Source: Oncomelania hupensis (lineage: Eukaryota; Mollusca; Gastropoda; Littorinimorpha; Pomatiopsidae). From it: a stretch of DNA of 64,000 nt. Positions 10,349 to 21,902 of the stretch are shown here, one piece after another. Within the stretch, counting starts at the first letter, position 1, and the number at the start of each line of letters is the position of its first letter. The notes beneath the pieces were generated by a model that did not search any database, was not told where the DNA came from, and saw nothing but the letters and a program-made list of their open reading frames with translations. The DNA is taken from positions 67,304,596-67,368,595 of the forward strand of contig CM072516.1 in assembly GCA_036898135.1 (NCBI GenBank), read 5' to 3'. The position numbers were made by a program, and so were the translations under genes.

Positions 10349-11505
10349 TAGACTTTTAAACTTTAAACGTTTATCACAATCACAACATGTTACAAGGGTA
10401 ATAATATTAGGCTTACAGCTTATTCTTACAATTAGTCCTTGTTTCAGGCATATATGCAAACAATCTTACAAATGTATACAATCATTTAAACCTACCACAT
10501 TTGACGTATATGAAAATTCAGCTAATACAATTTAAAAACAAGAACTTTTAAAAATCTAAACGTCATCTAAACATTGTAGTATGATAACATTGGCCCTGTT
10601 CCTGAACTGTAAAAGCGCTATATAAGATAGATATGGGGGTGTCGGATAGTGCAGTGGTTGGAGCACTCGCTACTGTGTCGAAAGTGAAGCACCGTCCGGT
10701 GCGGTTAGCACTTGGATGGGTGACCGCTAGTGAAGCGACAAACAACAACGCCCCCAGTTGACTCAACTGTGATTGAGTACCTACTCTCTTGAGGGTGGGG
10801 AAGGTAAAGCAGCGAGGGAGAGAGTTGGGCATCACCCTCATTACGCTGGCCCAAGATAAGTGTGATCTCCAACATCACGCTCCCCTACGGCCACAAGGCT
10901 ATGGGACTACCTTTACCTTTACCTAAGATAGATATGATAAGAACACTGTCATCTTTTCTAAAAGGAAATAAGCACCATATGTTGGCAAAAGTGTTGAAAA
11001 CCTTTTTAAAATTATGAAATAAAAATATGATTTAAAAGCATTGTTTTTAATGATTTCATTGTTTTGTTTTATTTAATGATAAGAGGAAGTTTATTCCATG
11101 AAAACGATGCTCTAAAGCCAAAACTAGTCCTGTACAGATCAAGTCTTGGTGTAGGTAAGATATAATTTTGGGAATGGTATATATTTGATGTTATATTTAA
11201 AAATTGTTTGAGATAGTTTGGTCCAACGTTGTTGTGAACTTTAAATATAAGAAATATATTACCTCATATTGTTTATTTAGTGGTAAAAGATTTAATGTTG
11301 TAAATTTTTCATCTGTTGAAAGAGCCATCCGATGCAATGAATGTATGTTTTCATTATGACTAGCACCACTCCACACAATGGAAGCATAATTAATATGATA
11401 AAGACAGTGTGCTTGGAAGAAAGATTTCCTGGCATATTCAGGAACAAAGAAATCTTAATTTTCACAGCAAATAGGTATTTTGGGAAAGGCGTTGACATAT
11501 TTGCT
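10347..11505 (-). mobile_element. LINE-E copy 1, 3' part of a non-LTR RT element
   Basis: On the minus strand, NYASIVWSGASHNENIHSLH (plus strand about 11330-11395) and TSFGFRASFSWNKLPLII (about 11070-11125) are typical of the region after the RT catalytic core in CR1/Jockey-type LINEs. The reading frame is interrupted. The noncoding 3' part (10347-10590) matches 31590-31830 closely, ending in both places against a simple repeat. A 5S-derived SINE is inserted at 10636-10923. About 50 bp just before that insertion (ending AGCGCTATATAAG) is absent from copy 2 and looks like another retroposon's 3' end. Confidence 0.65.
10636..10923 (+). mobile_element. 5S rRNA-derived SINE with 13-bp target duplication
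   Basis: GAAAGTGAAGCACCGTCCGG then TGCGGTTAGCACTTGGATGG and GTGACCGC reproduces the 3' half of animal 5S rRNA, including its internal promoter region (box C-like TTAGNACTTGGATGGGTGACCGC). It is preceded by about 40 bp that does not match 5S and followed by an unrelated body ending in a CTTTAC-type tandem tail. TAAGATAGATATG at 10623-10635 is repeated at 10924-10936, flanking the unit exactly. Known context: SINE3-type elements carry 5S-derived heads. It is not a functional 5S gene because the 5' half is replaced. Confidence 0.85.
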
Positions 11506-13320
11506 TAATGCGTTAATCCCATTTTAATTTAATTCAAAAAAATTAAGAGAAAGAGAGAGTAGAGAGACTTTTTGCTAGCATAGACAGGATCAGAATTTGA
11601 ATCAGATAAAGCGATTAAGATGTAATTAACAAAAAGGAGAATAGTGTCACACACTCACATACACACTCACTCACACCAACACCCACCCACACACAAGTAA
11701 ACTCATAAACCAAGATAAAGACACTATCATTATGACACTTCATTATCCAAACAACATTGTATACGATTTTCACCATCTTTTTTTTTATTATAAAAGTACA
11801 CAAAAGTAGATAATCAAAATGTCATGCTGTCTAAAATTGGACTTTGTCGAACTGAAAACCACTACAACTAAACACAAATAACTTAAGGTAACACAACCTA
11901 TTTTAAGGTAAACCAATGCACGCATCATACCAAAAATACCTGACCACTGTATTTAACACCCTTAACAAATAAAGAGATGTTCTGACGATCTAAACAAAAA
12001 ACCATCAATAATTATATTAAAAGGTAAATATGAACTAAAATTTTCAATACAATATAGCAAGACACGTTTCACGTGAAAACATAAAAATATAAGTGAATCA
12101 AAACATCATAATGAAACATAAAAGAATAAATACAAAAATATTATAGTTGAATCTATAGTGCTAATTCAAACCAAAAAAAAAAAAAGCACACACACGCACT
12201 TTAAAATAAATCCCATGCCACCTATAGAGAACGTTGTGGGTAAAAAAAAAGTCACTAAATTTAATAATACTTTGTACATCTGACACTGAAGCCAGCTTTA
12301 ATTTATCACAGTTGAGCCTTTTGTGAGCCGAAGATAATCACACTGTACAGTACTTTCTCTTCGAATTGTTTGATAAATGGATTTATAACAAATGTTTATA
12401 TGTATTCTTCTATTTTATTTTAATTTTATTTTATATTTTTTAATGTAGTATAACATAATATTATATGAAAATAATGTGATTCATGAGCATTAATATATAA
12501 ATAAAAATACATTTTGATACAAATATATAGTGTTAAAAAAGTCTATACTCAAAACCTTTGTACACATTTGGACGGAATGCGTTCGGGCTTTGTCCCATTT
12601 CAGATGTCTTTCGGTAGAAAGACGTGAAACGTGGATCAAAAATAAATATAATCTATAATACTATTAATAAATATGAATATATATTTTGTTAACCACGACA
12701 TTCACAAATCAGTCGCAAACTCGCACGTCAAACAAACACTCTTCAGATCTAAAAATTGACGTCACTCTAAATTTATACCACCGTGTTAAACAACCCAGTG
12801 GAATGGACTGTTGCTAGTCACTGCAGCCAACACGTTCTTTACACACTGTATACAATTTAATCATTTAAAACGCACACTGACCCTTTATCCCCTACACGGC
12901 AAAATATGAAACCACTCGACCTCCGCACGCTGCGAAGTTTCACACTCATATACGGCTAAGTTTCACAACAAACACTTCGTATATGCACACACACATACAC
13001 ACACACACACACGCACACGCACACTCACACACACAACACTTCCTATACACAAACACACACATATATTGGCAATACAAAATATATTAATATATTAAACTTT
13101 TATGTACATTCCTGGACGGATGAGATAAGGCATGTGGCTTCATGGAGACAGCCAATTCAATAAATAATGGCAAAATAAATAAATATATACTTTCATACTT
13201 TTACAATTTTTAAAAAAGTATGTATATATAAAATATACAAGATGTTTGTTAAAAAAAGAATATGAAAGCATAACTACGGGAAAGAAAAGGAAATGAAAAC
13301 AAATCAAAGAGCACAGAGAG
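11506..13320. other. AT-rich DNA, no gene recognised
   Basis: A/T-rich sequence with scattered CA/TG patches (about 11650-11700 and 12985-13055) and homopolymer A runs. No domain-bearing reading frame. Confidence 0.5.
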
Positions 13321-13331
13321 AGAGATAGAAC

Positions 13332-13432
<101 letters not shown>

Positions 13433-13479
13433 CGGCTACAATTTAGAGAGAGAGAATTCGGCTACAATTTAGAGCCAAA

Positions 13480-16190
13480 ACGGCGTTTATGTCTGTTAAA
13501 ATACCCGCAGATGTCCGCACTGGCCAAATAAATGATATGTCGAATATTTGTATTTGAAACCAAATTTATATCAAAGATACAATTCACAATAGTTTCGCTT
13601 TAAATAAGTCAAAACGTTTTCTTTTGTCTACTTTCAGATCTGAATTTCCAGCGAAACCAAGCATACTACTTTTTTTAAACAGTTGGAGCTCTAGACGGTA
13701 TATTATTGTCATATTTTGCAGGCATGTTTCATACATTCTCTCGCAAAACTTCAAGCATACAACTATAGAACCATGGAATAATAAAATAAATAAAAAAGAA
13801 AGAAATGCAACAGCCAATGAAAACACACAACCAAAGGGGATAAGTAATTACTTATATTTAAATACCGATCAGAAATTAAGCCACTGAATACATCTTAAAA
13901 TTTTCTTTTTTCTGTTAAACTTGTCCCAGACAAATGCAACAGGCGAGGAAAATTACAATGAAGGCTGGACATAACGGTTTATCTGAGCTACACATCAATT
14001 CGCGTCTTTGGCACTTCGGTGGTCATCTTAAGGCGAAAGGTACCCAAGCTCTGAAGCTATGAGATAAGTTAAAACAAAGCACACACTAGAATACAAGCTT
14101 GTTATGTATCAACCATGACAACCAAGAATATCAGATAGAATTTTAAGATCTTTTTCAGAACTGAGAAAAAATACTATTCTAGCGTGATATATCCTAACTC
14201 CGACAAAAGCTTAAATAATTATGTTAAAATTATAACCCTCTTTTCCCATATTTTAACGATTTAAATCTGAAATGAAAAAGTTAGATGTATACTATACCCA
14301 TAATCTTATATCAAAGCAGTTAATAGTGTATGTAGACTAATATTCATAAATACAAGAACACTAGAGACAGACTAGTTTGTCACGTAGTACACACAATTAA
14401 CTGTATATTAAAAAGCAGCAATTTTACCACAAATAAGCACACGCGTTTACCACAAAAAATTAATAAAACCCCATAAATTCCTCACTGATCTGCAACGGTT
14501 AAATCCACTACGAATTTATAATTATAGAATCCAATACACTAACGAATTATTGTTGCTAAAATAGTTGCTAAACTGTATATCTATTGTCGTGCATAACCAT
14601 TTTTCTAAATCAAAATTTGTGTTGTCATTGTTATACACGCAAAATGTCAGTCATTTGCTCGATATGCTCGCAAGTTAGTTAATAAAGTCCTAACATTTCT
14701 ACTATAACAAATTTGTTTACCATTTGTCGCTGTCATCAGTATAAATGGGTAAACTAAGATAAATAGGATGCCTCCAAAATAGATGAGTTTTAATAATTTG
14801 TCCAGGAAGCTTGTTCAACATGCAGGGTCTGTTTCTTGGTCTCTAGGAATTCAGAAGAGATCCACTAGTTGTAAACAAGGTGTGTTGCTGAATGGAGCAT
14901 AAATCAGTCCAGCAGGTACAAAGAAAGATGGATGGTTTTTTCCTTTCTGTTCGTTGACTTGTACTTCCTTTCTGGTACTGAAGGATCTGTAGACTTCTAA
15001 ATTCAACTACAGCGATAGAAGTTGATGTTAATCAGATTTTGCTGCTGGTATTCATGCTTACTGGTGTTTGTGTCTTACTGGTTGTTTGGATATTCACCAA
15101 TCACTAGTCATCGTGTAAATTACTATAGTTAGTAAAATGATGCTTGAACCTGAATCTGCCATGGTTGTTTTTGTTGTTGTTGTTGCAACTGTTGAACGAT
15201 GTTGTTGTTGTTGTTGTTGCATCAAGTTTTATTCATCAGATTAACATAAGTTGTACTGATTGAACGATGTTCACTGCTGACATTGCATGCTGTGTGTCAA
15301 AAGTTGTTTGGAATATTAGCCCCCCATGTACAGGGTAGATGTTCACAGAAAACAGCTTGCAGCTGCTTGCTGGTGGTGTCAGTGTAAAGAATTCCACATT
15401 CCTCATGTCGTTGCTGTTGGTCAAGTGTTGTCGGAAGGAGGAAGAGCGAAGATCTCATGTGCGATGCTGATCTTGTGTGCATCCTGATGTTTCGCTTCGT
15501 AAGGCCTGTAACATTCAAATGTGCGAATATTAAGTTTTAATAAACGAACCCAGCCAGCGATCACAAACACGTTCGAAGTGAAAAGTGACATAAATAAATA
15601 AATTAATTAAAAACATTTATTAATTAAATAAATAATACAAATGCTATGTTTTGATTTTTTGTTTCAAGATTCGGTCTTCTTGTGAATCATTTGATCGATC
15701 AGGGAAAACAACTTCAAATTCAAAAGCAGCCATTAAAGAACCCATTTTTAATACCAAAATAAATAAATAACATTATATAATTAACAGACAATTTATATTG
15801 TTTTGGGTGAACGGAAACGGAGAGTGCATGTGAGTTATAAAATTATGGAGGCTCAATATGGAGAAATTCTCAAAAAAAATTAATAAACAGGGGTTTTAGT
15901 TAATTTATTATGCTTCTATACTTTCTTCCCAAAATGGTATTAAAAGCTTAATGAACTGAACGGACAAAATTTAGCATGTATTTACCATATGTATTATTGT
16001 ACTTAATGCCTTCATGATATATACTAATGTCTGCATTTACGTCTTTTCTCTACACAAATATGATTCTTTTTTTCTCAAAGAAGTGGTGAGGTCATCTCTT
16101 TTTTTTTTCTAGCAAGTAAGATGAACTTAAAGTTAACCAATCAGACAAAACGTATACATTCTTTTATCATATCAGGATAATCATTTACTA
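13480..16190. other. AT-rich DNA, no gene recognised; (GTT)n patches
   Basis: Low-complexity GTT tracts at about 15165-15190 and 15203-15222. The short frames here are not supported by any motif. Confidence 0.5.
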
Positions 16191-16195
16191 TTCTA

Positions 16196-16350
16196 GAAGA
16201 AGAAGAAGAAGAAGAAGAAGAAGAAGAAGAAGAAGAAGAAAAAGAAGAAGAACAACAACAACAACAACTACTACTACTTTTACTACTACTAGTACTACTA
16301 CTACTACCACTATTACCACCACCACTACTACTACTACTACCACTATTACC
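16196..16350. repeat. compound (AAG)n(CAA)n(CTA)n microsatellite
   Basis: AAG repeat to about 16252, then CAA, then CTA/CCA-type triplets. Confidence 0.95.
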
Positions 16351-16355
16351 ACACC

Positions 16356-16881
16356 CGATCCTTTAAGGAGTCTAGGAGAGGTTTAACCAGTCATGGCAGC
16401 AACTGGCACACTCTGCTAGATACCTTAAAGGAGTCTCATATTTCGCAGGCACAAAAGCTTCATAGCACTACTTCCTACACGCTTCAAGCGCTATAATGAC
16501 GGAAAAAGCACAATTTCACTGTAAATATATACAGAATGTTGCTCTACAATATATTCCACTCTTTCCGTCTCAAAAACCCAATTGCCTTGGAGGACACTAT
16601 CCGGCGTCAACAAACGGTTCAAAATCATTTTCAAACGGTTCGTAAATGACAGTTGACCTAGAAACTAATTGAGTTTGACCTAATTCGTCCCCTACAGGAG
16701 ACGAAACTTACATTTTTCTATTTTCATGAGTTCACTGCAGTGAAATTGCGCTTTTTCCGTGACTATAGAGCTTGAAGCGTATACAAAGCAGTGCTCTGAA
16801 GCATGGGAGCATGCTTTATCGCCTGTTGAGGCGACTAATAACGCATGCTTCTGGTAGCGTTCGACTAATGTGTATCGGGTG

Positions 16882-16955
<74 letters not shown>

Positions 16956-17040
16956 GTACAGGTATCTAGCAGAGTGTGCCAGTTGCTGCCATGACTGGTT
17001 AAACCTCTCCCGGCCTAGGCTCTGTCAGATCAGACTCCTT
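16356..17040. repeat. foldback element with two pairs of inverted arms
   Basis: Outer arms: 16362-16433 (GGTTTAACCAGTCATGGCAG and flanks) is the reverse complement of 16965-17040, apart from an ~18-bp insertion in the right arm. Inner arms: 16480-16521 against 16738-16779, 38 of 42 positions paired. The loop contains GACCTAATTCGTC...GACGAAA at 16677-16705, a module also found at 20.55, 20.62 and 34.23 kb. A (CTA)n tract at 16882-16954 lies in the right arm. No transposase is encoded, so this is a nonautonomous foldback/MITE-like unit. Confidence 0.75.
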
Positions 17041-17044
17041 AATG

Positions 17045-17242
17045 GGGGCCGGGTAGCTCAGTTGGTAAGAGCGTCTTGCTAGTAACCGAAAGGTCGCTGG
17101 TTCGAATCCCGGATTGGTCAACGTGTGATCATATTATTTTCCCCTTTACCAACAACTGGCCCGCTGGTGTCAGTATAAATCGGTCCAGTAGTCACCTATA
17201 TGCGAAAGTGTCGTGTGACTATAATCTACAAACAACAACAAC
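17045..17242 (+). mobile_element. SINE-A copy 2 (tRNA-derived SINE)
   Basis: Same tRNA-like head (A box TAGCTCAGTTGG, B box GGTTCGAATCC) and body as the 3.57-kb copy, with a (CAA)n tail. It sits directly after the right foldback arm. Confidence 0.92.
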
Positions 17243-17258
17243 ATGTGCATCGGGTGAT

Positions 17259-17261
<3 letters not shown>

Positions 17262-17318
<57 letters not shown>

Positions 17319-17344
17319 AGTTCTCCAACTGTCGCTCGGGAACT

Positions 17345-17433
<89 letters not shown>

Positions 17434-17456
17434 TAATTATTATTATTATTATTATT
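17262..17456. repeat. (CTA)n, then (AAT)n running into (ATT)n
   Basis: CTA at 17262-17317; AAT at 17347-17430 directly followed by ATT at 17437-17456, forming a self-complementary end. Confidence 0.95.
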
Positions 17457-17459
17457 TAT

Positions 17460-18158
17460 AATTTATTACCAGTTGTGTAAAAGAACTTTGCGATCCAAAT
17501 AAGGACGGGATGGAATGCCTCATTAAACGTTTGCTCTTTGTGTACAATAAAGTAATATTAATAGAAGAGGTTTAAAATGTTTCTCCCTAAAGCGTTTAAT
17601 TATCCAACCTTTCTTTCATTCATACAGCCTTTTACATTCCATTCATACAAAATAATGCTTTTAAAAGTTCGTAAGTATGATTTATTTGGGGAAGAATAAC
17701 ATTCAGGATTGAACTACTCGTACATACAAGCTCCGTCGAGCATTCATTTTGGATCAATAGCTTTAAACAAATTCATAGTATTACATGCAAATTCTTGTAA
17801 GCGGTTGCCTATTATATTGTATTTGTAATACGATGCATTAAATATCGCGAGCATTTCCTCAACATGTTTCTATGCTATGAGCTTATCACCTGTCAAATAT
17901 TCTAAAGCTTACCTCTGGGTGACTTCTTGAGGACATTAACCTCTTTAACCGTAAACAAAATATACTCCATCTTATAGACCCCATCTTACAAACCCGTTTA
18001 CTAAGTAAAAGGAGAAGAAGAAGAAGAAGAATCACATACACACGCCCACACGCGCATATACACACACAGACACGCGCAAGAGTGCACGCATTCTCTCTCT
18101 CACACACACATACAAACACACACACAAACACCCACCCACCCACACACACACACACACA

Positions 18159-18202
<44 letters not shown>

Positions 18203-20095
18203 TTCGTTCCATTTTGTTAAAATCGTGGAAACTCACGGTCGTTTCCTTTTGTAAGCTTATTTCCTCACGAGACGCCGGTTATGCATTAACAACTGTTGTC
18301 CCCTCCCTGTTTAATTTTAGGGTATGTTTGAAACTAGAAACGTAAACAAGTATTTAAAACATAATAGGTTCACCGGGTCACTTTTTTTAAAGCGTGAAAG
18401 GCGTGTTTGGGGGATAAACTTCCACACACATACACGCACAAAGGGGTAAATAACGGGACTTCTTTGCTTTTAAGTATTATGAGAGTATTATGTATTATGT
18501 AAACGCTGTGAAGGAAGGACGAGGTTGCAGGAGGGCAGGCAGGGAGAGTGAGACAGAATGCCAAGGAGAGTGTGGAGAAGACAACTAGAGACGCAGGTGG
18601 AGGGGAGAGAGAAGTGTCTAAAATATTTTTTTAAGGTATTAGCTAAAATAGTTTTGTATGCATTGTTGCCTCTTTGAAACAACAACAAACAACAACAACA
18701 TAATAATGTTTATAACAAACCTTCATGAGCGACCTCTGATCTGATCATGACGTCAGCTACTAAAATTAGAAACAGCTGCGTATTCTTGCACACAGATCAT
18801 TTCTGAGGAAGCAGGATCTAACGGTAACACGCTAGAAAGACATACTTAATGCCGGGTAGGACAAACTTCACTTTCGGGCTTGGTTTGATATGGCAGGTTG
18901 TGTGGGCAGAGAAAAGCAAATTATAATGGCGGGGGTTATGATAGTTCTGGTTTTATTTATTTATGTTAATGTATTTTGTCACCTGTGCAGCTGAATTTCG
19001 GGTCCCTTTCTCAGCCAAAGCTAGACAGCGGTAGTACAGCGGCAGAGAGTTCTAAGTTGGTCTAATAAAGTTAGTTAATGCCGTCAAATGATCGTGCGCA
19101 AATTAAAATGATCGACAATTGTACAAAGGCGATATATGGGAGTGGGGGAAAGAAAGAGAAAAGAAAAGAATTCAAATACACAAACCGGTACCCCTAGTAG
19201 GAGGATCTGGAACGGGAAAATTCGGAAAGTTCAGTTCAGTTATTATAGTTAAGTCTATTCATTTTTCAATGATTTTTTTTAGGCATTCACATACTCAAGC
19301 ACACCCTCAAAACACACAGAAGTACATACATATATACTCTATACATTATAAACAAAATGTTTCTTAGTTCAGTACTAAAAATAATGTTGGTAATATTTTT
19401 CCATTATTATCTTCTTGCACAGCATTATATTTATATCATCAGTGTTATTTTTGCATTGCTTCTTTTACTGTTTATAATGGCAACAACGAAGTACACTCAA
19501 ATAATAAATTACATAAATTAAGAAAGTAACCGGCAATATCCGCTAGATTGAAAGAGAAAGAGGGAGAGGGGGGAACGGACAAGAGAGAGATAGAGAGAGA
19601 GAGAGGTGGGGTGGGGTGTAGTGGGGAGAAACGGAGAAGGGAGGAATAGAGATTATTGGTAGAGGAGGGTTTTGTGCGCGAGGGCTTGGTAGAATAAGGT
19701 ATATAATGTTGTTTAAGGCTACCGCGGAGCTGAATGCGTGAGAATTGGTTCAGGGATGATCACATGTCTTTTTCAACAGCTTGCCTGTTGTGTGTGTGTA
19801 AGGTAGTGAAGAGAAGGGGGGGGGAGAAATGCGTGTGCACATGATCGTTAATTTGAAGAAATAGAGTCGAGATCGCACGTGTAAAAATTACTGTTCGAAC
19901 TTGCTGAATATATTTGTTAAAATTCTGTACTGTGTGTTGTTTGAAGATTGTGTGTTTGTGTGTGGGTGTGGGTGTGGGTGTGTGTGTGGGGCTGTATTCA
20001 TGGCATTTTGGGTTTATAAACCTTGCACACTTAGTATACAATGGGTTCACAAACAAAAATGGGGTACCAATTTGTAAACCCATTTTGTTTTCCAT
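17460..20095. other. no gene recognised; CA and GA microsatellites
   Basis: Holds (AGA)n at about 18012-18031, long CA tracts at 18101-18200, a perfect CRE-like octamer TGACGTCA at 18748-18755, GA-rich stretches near 19555-19610 and TG repeats near 19950-19990. No coding domain. Confidence 0.5.
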
Positions 20096-20099
20096 TGAA

Positions 20100-20296
20100 A
20101 TGCGCTGAAGTGCTCTTTAAGTGCATGGAAGTGCAGTTGTAGTGCATGGAAGTGCAGTTGTAGTGCATGTGCACTTAAAGTTCACTTGGCCAAGTGTAGT
20201 TGTAGTGCATGTGCACTACACCTACACCAGGTCAAGTGTAGTTGTAGTGCACATGCACTACAAGTACACTTGACCTGGTGTAGTTGTAGTGCATCT
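20100..20296. repeat. short interleaved direct and inverted repeats (GTAGTGCA family)
   Basis: GTTGTAGTGCATG recurs at least five times, and GTGCATGTGCAC and GTGCACATGCAC are self-complementary. CAAGTGTAGTTGTAGTGC near 20194 and 20234 pairs with reverse complements such as GCACTACAAGTACACTTG near 20257. The stretch can fold several ways. It abuts the larger palindrome at 20307. Confidence 0.8.
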
Positions 20297-20306
20297 TCCA
20301 GACGGG

Positions 20307-20533
20307 TAGGATAAGGAACTTTCCTCGACGATTAGGGTAAGGCAGTGCCTCGACGATTAGGGTAAGGCAGTGCCTCGACGATTAGGGTAAGGCAGTGCCT
20401 CGAAAAGGGTTAGGGTCAGGGCTAGTTGCAGCGCTGCAACTAGCCCTGACCCTAACCCTTTTCGAGGCACTGCCTTACCCTAATCGTCGAGGCACTGCCT
20501 TACCCTAATCGTCGAGGAAAGTTCCTTATCCTA
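20307..20533. repeat. near-perfect palindrome with 25-bp tandem units in its arms
   Basis: Centre of symmetry between 20432 and 20433, with the 24-bp perfect core GCTAGTTGCAGC plus its mirror. Outward, each arm has CCTAACCC/GGGTTAGG, then a 25-bp unit (CCTCGACGATTAGGGTAAGG plus CAGTG). There are three units in the left arm (20323, 20348, 20373) and two in the right arm (20468, 20493). The arms end in TAGGATAAGGAACTTT (20307-20322) and AAAGTTCCTTATCCTA (20518-20533). Apart from the extra unit, pairing is essentially complete. Confidence 0.93.
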
Positions 20534-20549
20534 GCTGTGTTTTTGAACA

Positions 20550-20660
20550 AACTTGACCTACTTCGTCTCTAAGAGGCGAGGAAAATTGCTAAAAGTAGCC
20601 GTTTTTCGAAGAAAGTTGACCTAATTCGCCGCCTAAGAGGCGCGAAGTACGTCAAAGGAC
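20550..20660. repeat. two copies of the GACCTA..TTCG foldback module
   Basis: TTGACCTACTTCGTCTCTAA at 20549 and TTGACCTAATTCGCCGCCTA at 20617 are each followed by AGAGGCG and a partial mirror. The same module occurs in the 16.4-kb foldback and at 34.23 kb. Confidence 0.65.
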
Positions 20661-20681
20661 CCCATTTTGACATGAATACAA

Positions 20682-20683
<2 letters not shown>

Positions 20684-20739
<56 letters not shown>
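20684..20739. repeat. (TG)n microsatellite
   Basis: Perfect TG tract abutting the LTR start. Confidence 0.97.
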
Positions 20740-20742
<3 letters not shown>

Positions 20743-21288
20743 GATTGAGACGCGCATGATAGATTCGATCATTTGGTTTTGCAAAGAATGCAATGATAGT
20801 TACCTTTGATTTGATTTTGAGCTGTTGCTAGAAAAAGCTTTGTATATTGATGATAATGTTCGTCGTTCAACATTTTTGACAATTTTCTGGAACTACTTGT
20901 TTATTATCGATCGAAGCTTCCAGATATCACGTGTAAAACTTGGTCGAATCATCTAGATTCGTAAACATTATGTGACGTAAGACAGTGCACAGTTCTGATG
21001 ACGAGTTTTATTTTAATTGGGTGTTAATGCGTTATGCTGGAATGTTCGAACTCTTTCTTGATTGCAGAGAGGCTATAATATAAGTAATGCACTGTCTGCT
21101 TGTAAGAGTGATCTTTTTTATTGATTTTCGGAAAGCAGTTGTTGATGTTTCTGTACTGTTGGAAAAGTTTATACGACGACTCTTGCCTTGTTGCTGAGTG
21201 AATAAGCTCCGTGGATAAACGAATTCGTGTTACACATATCAAGATTTAAGCATCGGCGCTGAATTGATTATTGATAAATAACGTGTAA
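20737..21288 (+). mobile_element. 5' LTR of a Ty3/Gypsy-type retrotransposon
   Basis: Starts TGTTAC and ends GTAACA, the expected short inverted termini. It matches most of its length with the separate copy at 51730-52303. A TATA-like CTATAATATAAG near 21070 is conserved in position in the other copy (CTATTTAAG near 52070), consistent with a polymerase II start. Immediately downstream is TTTTTGGGGCCACAGCCGGG, resembling the primer-binding/leader segment of Gypsy elements. A matching 3' LTR was not found after the coding remnants. Confidence 0.8.
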
Positions 21289-21902
21289 CATTTTTGGGGC
21301 CACAGCCGGGATCTACGCCATTGCCAAGGGTTTAACTGCGACAACCAGCGAATCAACGTTACGAGAGGTAGTCATCGAGGGTAGCCGCCAACGAGTTGCG
21401 TCGGGAGAACCAACATACTGGGACTACATCCTCGAAGGATTCGGGTTTACTGCATGGGCGTGGAGTCACCGAAGAGTTGCTTTGTGAGCGAATAACAGAC
21501 CGGGACCGCGGAGTTACATCGCCAGTATTACAGAGAACGACGAACGGACATCGCGTCTACTTATAACAGGAGCGTGCACATCAACACTAGCGTGGTGCAT
21601 CGTTGCATGCGACGAGGACAACGGACCTGCGTCACCAAAGGCGACACAAACAAGTATCAGCGCTACTTCAAAAGAAAGCGTGCTGTTCTAGAACAGTCTA
21701 GAAAGGTGTAGTACATTCAAGAAAAGTATCAAGACGGCTGACTTCTGGCAGAAAGGACTTGAACTAATCTAAAAGGCAAGCAGCTGACGGAGTACGTCAG
21801 GTCTCAGGATAGAATACAAGAAAGAGTACTTGAAGAGCAACGTCGGTGTGAAGAAAGAAAATGAGAAGATCTGCAAAGGCGCGAAGAAAGAGAAATTGAA
21901 GA
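21289..21902 (+). mobile_element. Gypsy leader and gag N-terminal remnant
   Basis: The primer-binding-like segment (21291-21310) is followed by an untranslated leader and, from about 21760, a charged frame resembling the N-terminal coiled region of mollusc-type gag (LTEYVRSQDRIQERVLEEQR). The frame carries stops. It joins directly to integrase sequence at about 21903, so the rest of gag, protease, RT and RNase H is deleted. Confidence 0.6.

Noticed and set aside
10676..10735. 5S rRNA gene
   Set aside because: Only the 3' half matches 5S and it is part of a retroposon with target duplication.
18748..18755. CRE octamer TGACGTCA as a promoter element
   Set aside because: A single octamer without a nearby gene start is not enough; chance occurrence in 64 kb is likely.
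20323..20520. Interstitial telomere repeat (TTAGGG)
   Set aside because: TTAGGGT occurs once per 25-bp unit and in the hairpin stem, not as a TTAGGG tandem array.
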